Shown here piece after piece: positions 1-10,000 of a DNA stretch of 64,000 nt. The DNA comes from Verrucomicrobiia bacterium. GTDB lineage: Bacteria > Verrucomicrobiota > Verrucomicrobiia > Palsa-1439. The notes below the pieces were generated by a model. It searched no databases and was not told the origin of the DNA. It saw only the letters and a list, made by a program, of their open reading frames with translations. The DNA lies in NCBI GenBank assembly GCA_022072455.1, contig JAJVHY010000031.1, positions 1 to 64,000 of the forward strand. The letters run 5' to 3'. A program made the translations under genes and the position numbers. The stretch's first letter is position 1. The number at the start of each line of letters is the position of its first letter.

Positions 1-3000
1 TGATGCTCAATGTCCCAATCCCACTCCCCGGCGCCAGCGTGCCACCCGCCAACACATTCACCGTCCCGTTGCCCCCCGCCACCCGCAGGTCACCCGCCCC
101 CGTCACCGTCCCCTGATTGGTCACCAGGAAACTGTTCTGGAAGTAATGCGTCCCCGTCACCGTGTTGAACGTCGCCGCACTGTTACCGTCGCCAATCACA
201 AAATCCTGCCCGTTGCTGTAGACGGTGCTCGCCACTTGAAGCAGACCGCTATTGAAGGTAACCCCCGAAGACGACGGTGAGTTTGTGACCAATAGTGCAG
301 TCGAAATATTGACGACGCTTGAGCCACTGATAACCATCCGGTTATTCACACCGCTGGCATTGGTCACGCCCCACACAATAGTTCCAGCTGAGAGGGTGGC
401 GTTGCTGACGACCAACTGACTATTGTTGGCTGCGCCGTTGCCTACGTTTGATCCCACAAAGATGGTTCCCGCATTTGTTACCAGTCCACCATTTTCCACG
501 AGCAACCCAGACCCGACCGATGTATTGCCGCCAATCGAGATAACACCGCCCATCAAATCCAGCATTGATGAGGCTCCGACAACTTTGCCGGTAGGTCCGC
601 CTTGCAACAACCGGATCTCGGTACTAAACAGTTTGCCGCCATTGGTGACAACGAGGGTATTCTCGCGTGTTGTCGTGGTGCCGGAGGTGGCACCAAGGTA
701 AACAGCAACATTCGTTACCACCCCACCCGCTCCGATCCAAAGAGTGTTGTTTGTGCCAAAACTATTATTGAGCCCACTCAGGAAAATCGCATTGCCGTTA
801 CCGGCGAGGATGGAATTGGCTGAACCACCAACGACCATCAATGTATTGGAACTGCCCGAACCAGTCCCGATCGTGATACTGCCAGTGGCGAATAACCGTC
901 CCCCGTTCGTGAGTAACACCGAGTTGCCATGGGCGTTGGCGCCAAACCCGATTGTCAGCGTGGCGACATTTGTGATTAGCGCACCACCGAGTACACCACG
1001 CCCATTCACGACCAAGGAATTGTTGGCGCCATTTGTTCCAACTGTCAGCCGCTGACCGCCATTGTCCCATAGTGAAATGATGCTGCCGCCCCCGCCCATG
1101 ACCAGAGTGGTATTGTTCGAACTGCCCAGTCCAACCACCACACCACCAGTGCCATTAACGAACAGCTGTCCACCGTTGGTGATCACCAAACCATTTCCTC
1201 CACTGCTGGTGTTGCCAATCGTTAACGCCCCACTCACAGAAGTCGAGGTGAGGTTCGTCAATAGCGCGGCACCGTTGATTCCGTTTCCATCCAAGATCAG
1301 TTGGTTACCGGAACCACCATTTTCACCAACAATGATGCGGTTGTTACCGGCATTGTTCCAAATACTCGTTACCCCGACCATCCCGCCACCGACAATCTTG
1401 ACATAATTGCTCGATGCCGCGTCACCAATGTAACTCAACGCCGTCGCCGTCCGAAGCACCTGACCACCGTTGGTGACGACCAAGGCGTTGAACATGCTAT
1501 TGTAAATGACACTGGCACCCTCACCAACACGCAAGGCATCGCCCAACAGAAAGCGTCCACCATTTTCGACAGTCAGCGAATTACTCAGCGCCTGGCTCGT
1601 GCTTTGGATCCGCCCAATCGTAAAGTCATCGGCATTGGTCCAAGTCGCCGAGCTACCGGTGATGAGCGCTGTCTGATTTTTATTTCCAAAACCAAAGTTA
1701 TATTGTGCACCCGTGTTCACCACCACCGTGCCATTGCTGACGGTGATGGAGTTGGTGCCGATTGCATATTGGTGCCCAAATGTGAGCGTTCCACCAATGC
1801 CGTTGACCAAAACCGTTCCGCTGAAAGTATTCGATCCTTGGAGTTCGAGATTGGCGATGCCATTTTTCGTCAGTTGACCGTTACCCGTAATGTTACCGGC
1901 CACTGTCACCTGCCCCGCACCGGCACCACGGACAGTTAGATTGGTCGCCAACACAACACTGTTGCTGATGATGAACGCCCCATTATTCTGGACAATCACG
2001 GCATTGCTCCCGACAAATGAAATCGCGCTGCCAGTCAAAGTGTTCGTGCCACTTCCGCCGTTGCTCAAGATGATCGCGTTGAGCGATCGTGCCGTGTCGT
2101 TAGTCGCCGTAAACTGTGTCAGTGTGTTGGTGCCGAATTGCAGCCGCAACTCATCAGCCGGTATCGCGCCCGGCGGGGCGGCGTTGTTGGTCCAATTGCC
2201 GGCGACGTTCCAGGCCCCGTTGCTGAAGCCCCAGACGAAGTTTGGTGTGTTCGTGTAAGAGGAGTACGCCAAATAGAGGTTGTTGCCGCCCTGAACCACT
2301 CCCCACGCGCTACCGGGTGCGTTGGAGAAGGAACTCGTGTCCACTGTGAATTTATTGCCGGCAAAGCCGCTCTGGGTGCCAAACGTGGTGAATAACACGC
2401 TGTAATCGTTGCCGGGATCGAAGTTCAATGCATTCGCCCCCAGGCTGTCCAATTTCACGATGAACTCATCGCCCGAACTGGAGTTGATAGTAAGTTCGCC
2501 GGTGACATTCAACAAATCCCAGTCAACCCCGGCGGTGCCAGCGAAGTCGGCAACCTCGAAGAGATAGGTGCCGCCACCATCCCACGTCGTCGCGTTCTCC
2601 GTCAGTGTTCCGGGACTGTTTCCGGGTGAGAAGACTGAACCATCCTTGACGATGACGCCCGTGGCGCCGGCATTGATGGTGCCCACAGCTTGGAGGGTCG
2701 AGTTATTGGTTAGGACCAAGCCGTTGGCAAAGAAGTTGACCGCATTGCTTCGGATCACCAATTTGGCGGTCGAAAGGCCATCACCAACAACGAACGCTTG
2801 GGAGTTGTTGTTGGTGATCCAACCAACGTCAAGTGTGCCTCCGTTGAACGTGATGCGGTTGTTGGTGTTGGTGGCCAGCAGAGCGTTGACGTTGGAGATG
2901 ATGCCGCTGTTGATCTGGAAGAGGTTGCCGGTGGAGTTGGCGCCGCCGACGGTGAGGTTGCCGCCGCGCAGATCCCAGCGCGTGTCCGCACCACTGACGA

Positions 3001-6000
3001 ACAGGCTGTTGTTGGTGCCGCCGACGCCGATGCTCGTGCTGCCGCTGCTGAGGATGGCGTTGGTGACGGTCATCGAATTGAGATAGCCACCGGTGCCGCC
3101 AACGTTGATTGTGCCATTGGAGGCGGTGACGGCATCGCCGAGGCCGATGAGTTGGTAGGCGTTGTTAGTCGAAGTGCGGGTACCACCCACGATAATGTTG
3201 CCGCTAACGAAACTGGCTCCGTTACTGAGGATCAACTGATTGTTGCTGGCCCCGGCAGTTGTCGAGCCGACATTGAGCACGCCCACGTTGGTCCAGACGG
3301 AGCCAACATCGGTCACAATGACTTTGCTACCAAAGTTGCCGATGGTCGCGTTGGTGGTGAGGACTGCGCCGGAGCTGCCGATGAACACTTGGTGGGAAGA
3401 GCCTAAGATGGTCATCGCGCCCCCGATGAACATTTGTCCGCCGTTGGTCACGATGACCTGGTGGCCACTGTTGACGAAAGACAGATCAAAAACATTGGAG
3501 AACGTCGAGCCGGGGTCCGTCACGATCAGTTTGCTATCGCCAGGGTTAACACCGCTGCTCAAGCCCAAGGTGGCGTAAACGCTGGCCACCGCGCCCCCAC
3601 TGGCAATCAACACTTGGTTACTCTTGCCACTTTGACCAATGGTGAGCGTCGAACTGTTGCCCAATTGAAAGACCTTGCCTCCGTTGGATACCACCAACTG
3701 ATTGTTCGCGTTGTAGAGCTGAATCTGTCCGGTATTGGTCCAGGTCGAGCCGGCGCCGGTGACGATGGCCACGTTGCCTTGGGCATCGGAACCGCTGCTG
3801 AACCGGCTCTGGCCGACGCTGACGACCGTGGCCCCATCCGTCACCAGCAGCACATTGTTGCTCGAATCGGAGCCCCCGCCGATGGTGATGCCGCTGTTGG
3901 TCCAAGTCGAACCCGCCCCGGTCACAGTCACTCGATTGCTATAGGTGCCGCCGCCGGAGCCGATCCCACCGCTGCCGCTGACAACAAGCGCGCCGTTGGA
4001 AATGATCAACTGGTGCCGTGTGCTGGCGTTGTTACCGGGCCCGACGGCAAGTGCCCCGGTCACCTGCCACGTGGAGCCGGTATCGGTGACGGTCACCATA
4101 TTTCCGGCGCCGCCGAACGGGCCCCCGATGATGCCGGTCGCACTGGAGAGCAGGCCGCCATTGGACACGAAAATCTGGTTGCCATTGGCAGCCCCTTGAG
4201 CACCAACGTGAACCCGGCTAAAGTTGGACACGATACCACCATTGATCATCAGCGAGTTGTTGACGGCTTGGATCGTGGCGTTGTTGGTGCCAACAAGCAG
4301 CATTCCCGCTCCGCCATCCCACAGCGTATCGGCTAGGACCGTGACTGTGTTCAGCGTGGCGCTGTTGCCGATGTGCAACCCGACGCTTTGGACGTTGGCG
4401 TTTGTCACGGTCATCCGGCTCACAGAGGCACCGCTGAGGCCAACGGTGATCAAGCCGTTGGAGACCGTCGTGAGGTCGCCCACGCCACCGATGTTGTAGT
4501 AGTTGCTGGTGGCGCCGGTGATGTTGCCGACAATGAGATTGCCGCTGCTAAAGGTACCGCCGCCGGTGATGACCACGCCGTTGCTCGACGTGCTGGTGCG
4601 GGCGCCGATTACGACGGTGCCGACGTTGGTGAGGGTGCCGCCGTTGATGAGGAGCAGATTGTTGACCGCGTTGGTGAAGCCAACGGTAAGATTCTGCCCG
4701 CCACCATTCCAGACGGTGTCGGCAAGGAGGGTCACCGAGTTGTTCGAGGCGCCGTTGCCGATGATGCTGGCACCGCTTGCGGTGTAGAGTTGGTTGCTGA
4801 GCGTCAGACTGTTGTTGCCCAAACCGGCCAATGTAATTGACCCGCCGACCAAGTAGATAGGGGCGGAACCCGAGTTTGGTCCTGTGGCCACCAAGATGTT
4901 GTTCGTCAGCGCATAGGACAAACCGCTTCCTAATAGCCCCAATCCGCCCACGTTCGTCACAACGCCACTGCCCGTGACGCTCAACACGTTGCCGGTCCCC
5001 ACGCCAAACTGCAACTGGTTATTCTGCAGATCCCACGTGCCGCCGTCCTTCACGATGATGTTGTTGTTCGAGGCGCCGTTGCCGAGGATCGCTGCCGCAC
5101 TGCCAACCAAAATCGCATTGGTGACGATCATTGTGTTGTACCCCCCCCCAGCGCCGCCAACGATCAGCAAACCATTGGTCGCATAGCTCAAAGCCCCCAC
5201 GCCGCCAACATTATAACTGTTGTTGCTGGCCCCCGCGGCGTTACCAACGCCCAGCAAACCACCATTGACCAACAGTCCACCGTCCGAAATCGTTAGCGTG
5301 TTGTTTCGGGAACCAGCAATTGAACCAATATTGAACGTCCCTTGGTTGCTGACCATGCCCCCCGCTTCAATGGTCAGTGAATTACCCGAGGACATGCTGC
5401 CGACAGCGGAAACGTTCGCGGCACCTTTGATGATCCATTGAGAATTGGCGCCGGTCACCAAGACCGCGTTGTTGCTGGCGTCAGCGGTGGCACCGATATA
5501 ACTGTTCTGAGATGACACTGTTCCGCCATCACGGATGATCATGAAGTTGCCTGTACCATTATTCCCAACTTGGATCCGGCTGGCGTTGGTAAACGAGGAG
5601 CCGACGCCGGTGACCACCAAGGAGTTGCTCGTGGTGCCGGTCGATCCCCCGATATTGAGGATCGCCGAGTTCCCCGAGAGGGTGACCAGTCCCCCATTGC
5701 TGATGATCAACTGATTGCCAAACCCAAGATTGCCAATGGTGCTAATGGTATTTGCCTGGTTGTACCATGCCGAGTCTGTGCCACTGACCAATACCTGATT
5801 GTTGCTGGCACTGGCATTGCTGCCAATGGTGAAGTTGGCAGTGAAGACCTTGCCGCCGTTGGTCACAATCAACTGATTTCCCGTCCCGTAGCCGCCAATC
5901 AGGGAACCCACAGGCGCGCTGTTGCTGAAAACCGAGCCAGTGCCGGAGACGATGATCTTGTTGCTCATCCCCAAACCACCCAATCGACCGATAGTGAACA

Positions 6001-6910
6001 TCGGTGCCAAGACTTGCCCACCGTCGGTGATATTCAGCACATTGCCGGTCGTTCCGCCCGTGGTGATAGTCCCGACATTCAAGGCCGACACCCAGTTTGT
6101 CTGCCCGAGCAAATCCCAGACGGCGTTCTGCACGTTCACCGTGGCATAAGAGGCATTGTTGCCAATGTTGACATGCCCACGGTAGTTAAATTCGTTCACA
6201 AATGTATTACCGTTCGTGAGGAGGGTCGAGGTGATCAGATTGGTGCCGCCGAGCATGTTCCATGTGCCGTTAATCCCGAACACTTGGTTGGAGGTAATGA
6301 CAATCCGCGACGCCACTTGATTGGCCGCGTTCGAGGTGGTCAGGTTGCCGCTGTTGAAGGTGAAGAGTGAATTCGTGGTTGTGGCGGTGTTATTCGTTAC
6401 CACCAACCGATTGGCAAAAATGCTACCGCCACCCAAAACGAGTTGCCCGAGACCGCCACTCCCATTCCCAATCAGGATCGTCCCGGTCCCAGAACCATTC
6501 GTGACCGCCAGGGTCCCGGAAGAGATCAGCGACTGGTTCGTCCGTTGCAGGGTTATCGCCGCGCCAACAACATACTGGTTCAAGACGCTCCAAACTTGCC
6601 CCTCTCCGATGGACTGGGTAACCGACATCGAAAGATTGGGAGTATTATTCGTAAAAAAGGCGCTGGAAACCAGCAACGGAGTCGCGTTGCTGAAAAAGAC
6701 GGTGTAGATGGAGGCGTTCGTGAAAACAACTGTATCAGCTCCGACCGGAACCGCAGCCGGTTGATTCCAAATGCTAGCGGTGTTTGTGTAATACCCGCTG
6801 GCAGTGGTATTGGTCCAAATATAATCCACCGCAGACGCACGGGGTGACTGGAAAACAATAAGCCCGATTACTATCACCAGTGCTGTCAGGTGGGATTTCA
6901 AGGCAGCCAT
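1..6910 (-). CDS. giant T5SS/PEP-CTERM-repeat surface protein (partial, C-terminus beyond window)
   Basis: This gene is missing from the ORF track because it has no stop in the window. I translated it by hand from ATG 6910, and the same frame is open at base 1 (about 2,303 codons). The start gives a signal peptide: MAALKSH, a hydrophobic LTALVIVIGLIVF core, and a cut near PRASA. An in-frame ATG at 6958 with a weak AGGTG upstream is an alternative start. The body is glycine/asparagine-rich repeats of the type 'LIVSNGG..V....IG....NN..LVTG.GS.WTN', known as T5SS/PEP-CTERM-associated repeats, predicting a long beta-helical passenger. Near residues 1670-1720 there is a classical autotransporter-associated beta-strand repeat (GNGQLTKNG...LELQGSNTFSGTVLVNG). 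The C-terminus, whether PEP-CTERM tail or beta-barrel, is not visible. It is paralogous to the next gene upstream. A cell-surface or adhesin role is inferred. Confidence 0.88.
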   Translation of the reverse strand, partial: MAALKSHLTALVIVIGLIVFQSPRASAVDYIWTNTTASGYYTNTASIWNQPAAVPVGADTVVFTNASIYTVFFSNATPLLVSSAFFTNNTPNLSMSVTQSIGEGQVWSVLNQYVVGAAITLQRTNQSLISSGTLAVTNGSGTGTILIGNGSGGLGQLVLGGGSIFANRLVVTNNTATTTNSLFTFNSGNLTTSNAANQVASRIVITSNQVFGINGTWNMLGGTNLITSTLLTNGNTFVNEFNYRGHVNIGNNASYATVNVQNAVWDLLGQTNWVSALNVGTITTGGTTGNVLNITDGGQVLAPMFTIGRLGGLGMSNKIIVSGTGSVFSNSAPVGSLIGGYGTGNQLIVTNGGKVFTANFTIGSNASASNNQVLVSGTDSAWYNQANTISTIGNLGFGNQLIISNGGLVTLSGNSAILNIGGSTGTTSNSLVVTGVGSSFTNASRIQVGNNGTGNFMIIRDGGTVSSQNSYIGATADASNNAVLVTGANSQWIIKGAANVSAVGSMSSGNSLTIEAGGMVSNQGTFNIGSIAGSRNNTLTISDGGLLVNGGLLGVGNAAGASNNSYNVGGVGALSYATNGLLIVGGAGGGYNTMIVTNAILVGSAAAILGNGASNNNIIVKDGGTWDLQNNQLQFGVGTGNVLSVTGSGVVTNVGGLGLLGSGLSYALTNNILVATGPNSGSAPIYLVGGSITLAGLGNNSLTLSNQLYTASGASIIGNGASNNSVTLLADTVWNGGGQNLTVGFTNAVNNLLLINGGTLTNVGTVVIGARTSTSSNGVVITGGGTFSSGNLIVGNITGATSNYYNIGGVGDLTTVSNGLITVGLSGASVSRMTVTNANVQSVGLHIGNSATLNTVTVLADTLWDGGAGMLLVGTNNATIQAVNNSLMINGGIVSNFSRVHVGAQGAANGNQIFVSNGGLLSSATGIIGGPFGGAGNMVTVTDTGSTWQVTGALAVGPGNNASTRHQLIISNGALVVSGSGGIGSGGGTYSNRVTVTGAGSTWTNSGITIGGGSDSSNNVLLVTDGATVVSVGQSRFSSGSDAQGNVAIVTGAGSTWTNTGQIQLYNANNQLVVSNGGKVFQLGNSSTLTIGQSGKSNQVLIASGGAVASVYATLGLSSGVNPGDSKLIVTDPGSTFSNVFDLSFVNSGHQVIVTNGGQMFIGGAMTILGSSHQVFIGSSGAVLTTNATIGNFGSKVIVTDVGSVWTNVGVLNVGSTTAGASNNQLILSNGASFVSGNIIVGGTRTSTNNAYQLIGLGDAVTASNGTINVGGTGGYLNSMTVTNAILSSGSTSIGVGGTNNSLFVSGADTRWDLRGGNLTVGGANSTGNLFQINSGIISNVNALLATNTNNRITFNGGTLDVGWITNNNSQAFVVGDGLSTAKLVIRSNAVNFFANGLVLTNNSTLQAVGTINAGATGVIVKDGSVFSPGNSPGTLTENATTWDGGGTYLFEVADFAGTAGVDWDLLNVTGELTINSSSGDEFIVKLDSLGANALNFDPGNDYSVLFTTFGTQSGFAGNKFTVDTSSFSNAPGSAWGVVQGGNNLYLAYSSYTNTPNFVWGFSNGAWNVAGNWTNNAAPPGAIPADELRLQFGTNTLTQFTATNDTARSLNAIILSNGGSGTNTLTGSAISFVGSNAVIVQNNGAFIISNSVVLATNLTVRGAGAGQVTVAGNITGNGQLTKNGIANLELQGSNTFSGTVLVNGIGGTLTFGHQYAIGTNSITVSNGTVVVNTGAQYNFGFGNKNQTALITGSSATWTNADDFTIGRIQSTSQALSNSLTVENGGRFLLGDALRVGEGASVIYNSMFNALVVTNGGQVLRTATALSYIGDAASSNYVKIVGGGMVGVTSIWNNAGNNRIIVGENGGSGNQLILDGNGINGAALLTNLTSTSVSGALTIGNTSSGGNGLVITNGGQLFVNGTGGVVVGLGSSNNTTLVMGGGGSIISLWDNGGQRLTVGTNGANNSLVVNGRGVLGGALITNVATLTIGFGANAHGNSVLLTNGGRLFATGSITIGTGSGSSNTLMVVGGSANSILAGNGNAIFLSGLNNSFGTNNTLWIGAGGVVTNVAVYLGATSGTTTTRENTLVVTNGGKLFSTEIRLLQGGPTGKVVGASSMLDLMGGVISIGGNTSVGSGLLVENGGLVTNAGTIFVGSNVGNGAANNSQLVVSNATLSAGTIVWGVTNASGVNNRMVISGSSVVNISTALLVTNSPSSSGVTFNSGLLQVASTVYSNGQDFVIGDGNSAATFNTVTGTHYFQNSFLVTNQGTVTGAGDLRVAGGNGTVNVLAGGTLAPGSGIGTLSI

Positions 6911-6991
6911 AAACTGGCCGGAGTTTACAAACTGAGCATTTCTTGCCTTGCTAGTCATATTGATTGCGACACCTAGTTAGTCCGCCTCACC

Positions 6992-7031
6992 GAATAAACA
7001 CGCATTTACACTAAAAATATCAATTCGTCAA
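6992..7031 (-). promoter_or_regulatory. promoter of the partial giant surface-protein gene, with degenerate palindrome
   Basis: On the minus strand TTGACG (7031-7026), a 17-nt spacer and TAAATG (7008-7003) form a sigma70-like promoter. It begins just upstream of (before) the downstream gene's ATG candidates at 6958 and 6910. The -10 lies inside GTGTAAATGCGTGTTTATTC (6992-7011), whose left half matches the palindromes found at the other two exported-protein promoters; its right half has decayed. Confidence 0.5.
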
Positions 7032-7047
7032 TTCCTGAAAAAGTGCA

Positions 7048-10000
7048 TTATCGGTTGGGCTTCCGTAACCACTGGCTCACCCCCACCAACGCCAACAAAC
7101 CCAACCCGACCAACGCCAGCGGACCTGGCTCTGGAATAACCACAGCAATCTGATTGAGACTGTTGTAGTTGTAGTCCAAATGGTAGCCAGTCGGCAGTCC
7201 AAGCACGGTGGTGAAGATTTGATCTCCAGCCAGGTTCCCGTAGGTGACAAGGACATACGCATCGTCATCGGCACTCTCCAGTTCGCTCAAGTTCAACGTT
7301 GCACCCGACAAGGTCAACGTGCCCGCGACAACCAACTGATCGGCACCGCCGGTACTCGTGCCATCCAGTTCCGCGATGTAGGTCCCGGTCAATGAGAGAT
7401 TATTACTGAACACGAGCGTCCCGAGACTAAAGCCCGGTGAGACGTTACCACCGATGGTCATATCACCCACGACGCTGCCGTTGCCGCGCAAGTTACCAGC
7501 GACTGTCTTGCTACCGGGCCCGGCGACAAACCCGTTGCGCAAGGTCAGCGTTCCGCCGACGTGCAGGGCGGTTTGGAAATCCACGGTCGCATCCACGATG
7601 TCAGCGGCGCCGATATTCGTGAAACTGCCGGTGATCGTCGCCAGTGTATTGCTGGCGAGGAACGAACCGCCTGAGCCGATGTTGACGTTGCCATTCCGGT
7701 AGGCAGTCTGACCATTGATCATCTCCAGACGCGTGTAGTTGGTTGCGCCGAAACCTGTGTTAAAGGTGTAGCTCTGATCAACGCCGCCAACAGCGTCGAG
7801 GCGGTTGGAGGCGCCATTGAGTCGGAATGCATTGGCCCCGGCGAAGCTCATGTTTGTCAATTGCGTCCCCCGCGTACCGGCCCAGTTGCCCCAGACGTTG
7901 GCATTGGTGACCGCCCGGAAGCTGATGATGCCGGTGTCGATGGCCACGCCGGCCGCACTGACACCCGGTGCGGCGGTCGTGAACTGAAAGATGCCGCTGC
8001 GGTTGCTGATGGTGTTGCCGGCCGCATAGCCAACGGACAGTGTATTGGCTTCCAGTAAGCCGCCATCGAGGACCCGCACGCTGTTGTTGCTGGCGTTGAC
8101 GGTCGCCCCGACATTGAACGCGCCGCCGTTGAACAGACTGGCGCCGTTGCTGATAATGACCTGATTGTTCGCAGCAACGCCGGTGGTGGTGCCGACGTTG
8201 AGAATGCTGGCGTTGATCCAGATGGAGCCAGGATCAGCAATCGTGACCTGGCTCCCGCTGCCCAAATAGGCGGTCGCACTTGCAACCACGCCGGAGCTGG
8301 TGATTATCATCCGTTGAGAGCTTTTGATGTTTAGCCCGCCACCGATGACGACTTGCCCACCGTTGGAAACGATTAAGGCATGACTCACGCCGCCGTTAAA
8401 GTCGATGTCGAAACTGTTCGACCACACCGAACCCACCCCAGTCACGATACCGGTGCTGTTACCGGGACTATTGCCGCTGCTGACTCCGAATTTCGCGTAG
8501 GCGCTGACCACCATACCCGAGCTGGTGATCCAGAGGAGACTCCCGCGGTCGTTGGACCCAATCGTGAGCGTGCTGCTATTGCCCAGTTGGAAAACCTTCG
8601 CGCCATTGGACACCACCAGGTAACTTTTTGCGTTGTAGAGCCGGATTTCGCCGGTGTTGGTCAACGTGGAACCGGGATCAGTGACGACCAGCCCGTTGTT
8701 GTTCGCAGACGAGCCGCGACTGACTTCCAGCAGGCCAATACTGACGACTGTGCCGCCTTGGGAAACCAGCACTTCGTTGCTGACAGTATCACTACCGCTG
8801 CCGATGTTCAGGTTCCCGCCATTGGTCCAAGTCGAACCGCTTCCCGTGATGATTATCCGGTTGGTTTTCGTGCCTGCCCCGGTCGCGATCGCGCCACTGC
8901 CGCTGATGACCATCGCGCCGTTGGAAACGATCAACTGATGCTGGCCGCCCTGATTGCTGCCAGGACCAACCGTCAACCCTCCGGTCACTCGCCAAGTCGA
9001 GCCGGTATCGGTGACAGTTGTCGAATTAGCAAAGGCGGTAAATGGGCCACCGACGACGCCGGTCGCACTTTGAACGGTCCCGGAACTCGCAATCCACATC
9101 GAATTTTGCGTCCAATACCGACCAATCGTCAGCAACCCGCTATTAACCAGCAACCCGCCATTCGAGACGACCAAGCGATTGCCGCTAAGCGCCCCAAGCG
9201 CCCCGACGATGCCTTCGCTGAAGTTGGTCATCGTCCCACCATTGATAATGAGTAAGTTGCCGGCAGGCGCCAGCGTGGCGTTGTTGGTGCCGATGATTAA
9301 CCGACCTGCACCACCGTCCCAGACCGTGTCCGCAAGAACCGTCACGATGTTCTGCGTCGCATTGTTGCCGATGGTCAGCCCCCCGCTTTGAACCTTGGCA
9401 TTGGTCAGCGTCATCGTGTTGACTGAGCCGCCGCCAACCCCCACGGCGACCAACCCAAAATTCGTCAACTGGCCGCCAGCGACGGTCAAGACGTTTCCGT
9501 TCGCCGCGTTGTTGCCAACCGTGAGATTCTGCCCGCCACCATTCCACACGGTGTCGGCGAGGACGGTCATCATGTTGTTCGAGGCGCCATTGCCGACGAA
9601 GCTGGCGCCGCTCGCGGTGTAGAGCTGGTTGCTAAGTGTCAGGCTGTTGTTGCCCAACCCGGCCAAAGTAATTGACCCGCCGACCCATGACACGCGCGCG
9701 TTCATCACGTTGGCACCAGTGCTCGAGAGGACGTTGTTGGTCATGGTGTAAGTGAGGCCGTTGCCGAATAAGCCGAGGCCGCCGGCTTGGACAACAGAAG
9801 TAGCCGAGTTCACGCGCAACACATTGCCGGTGCCGGCACCAAAGCTCAATTGACCGAGGAGAGTCCAGATCACCCCATCTTGGACGGTAACTAGGTTATT
9901 GGACGAGCCACTGCCAATCAGGAGGCCGGCGCTTTGGACGTCGGCATTGGTGACAGTCATGGTATTGAACCCGCCACCAGCGGCCCCGACGATAGTCAAG

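Noticed and set aside
423-6707. Many plus-strand ORFs of 60-300 residues in the first 11.7 kb
   Set aside because: They are all antisense or out-of-frame shadows of the two giant minus-strand repeat proteins; the repetitive coding sequence keeps several other frames open.
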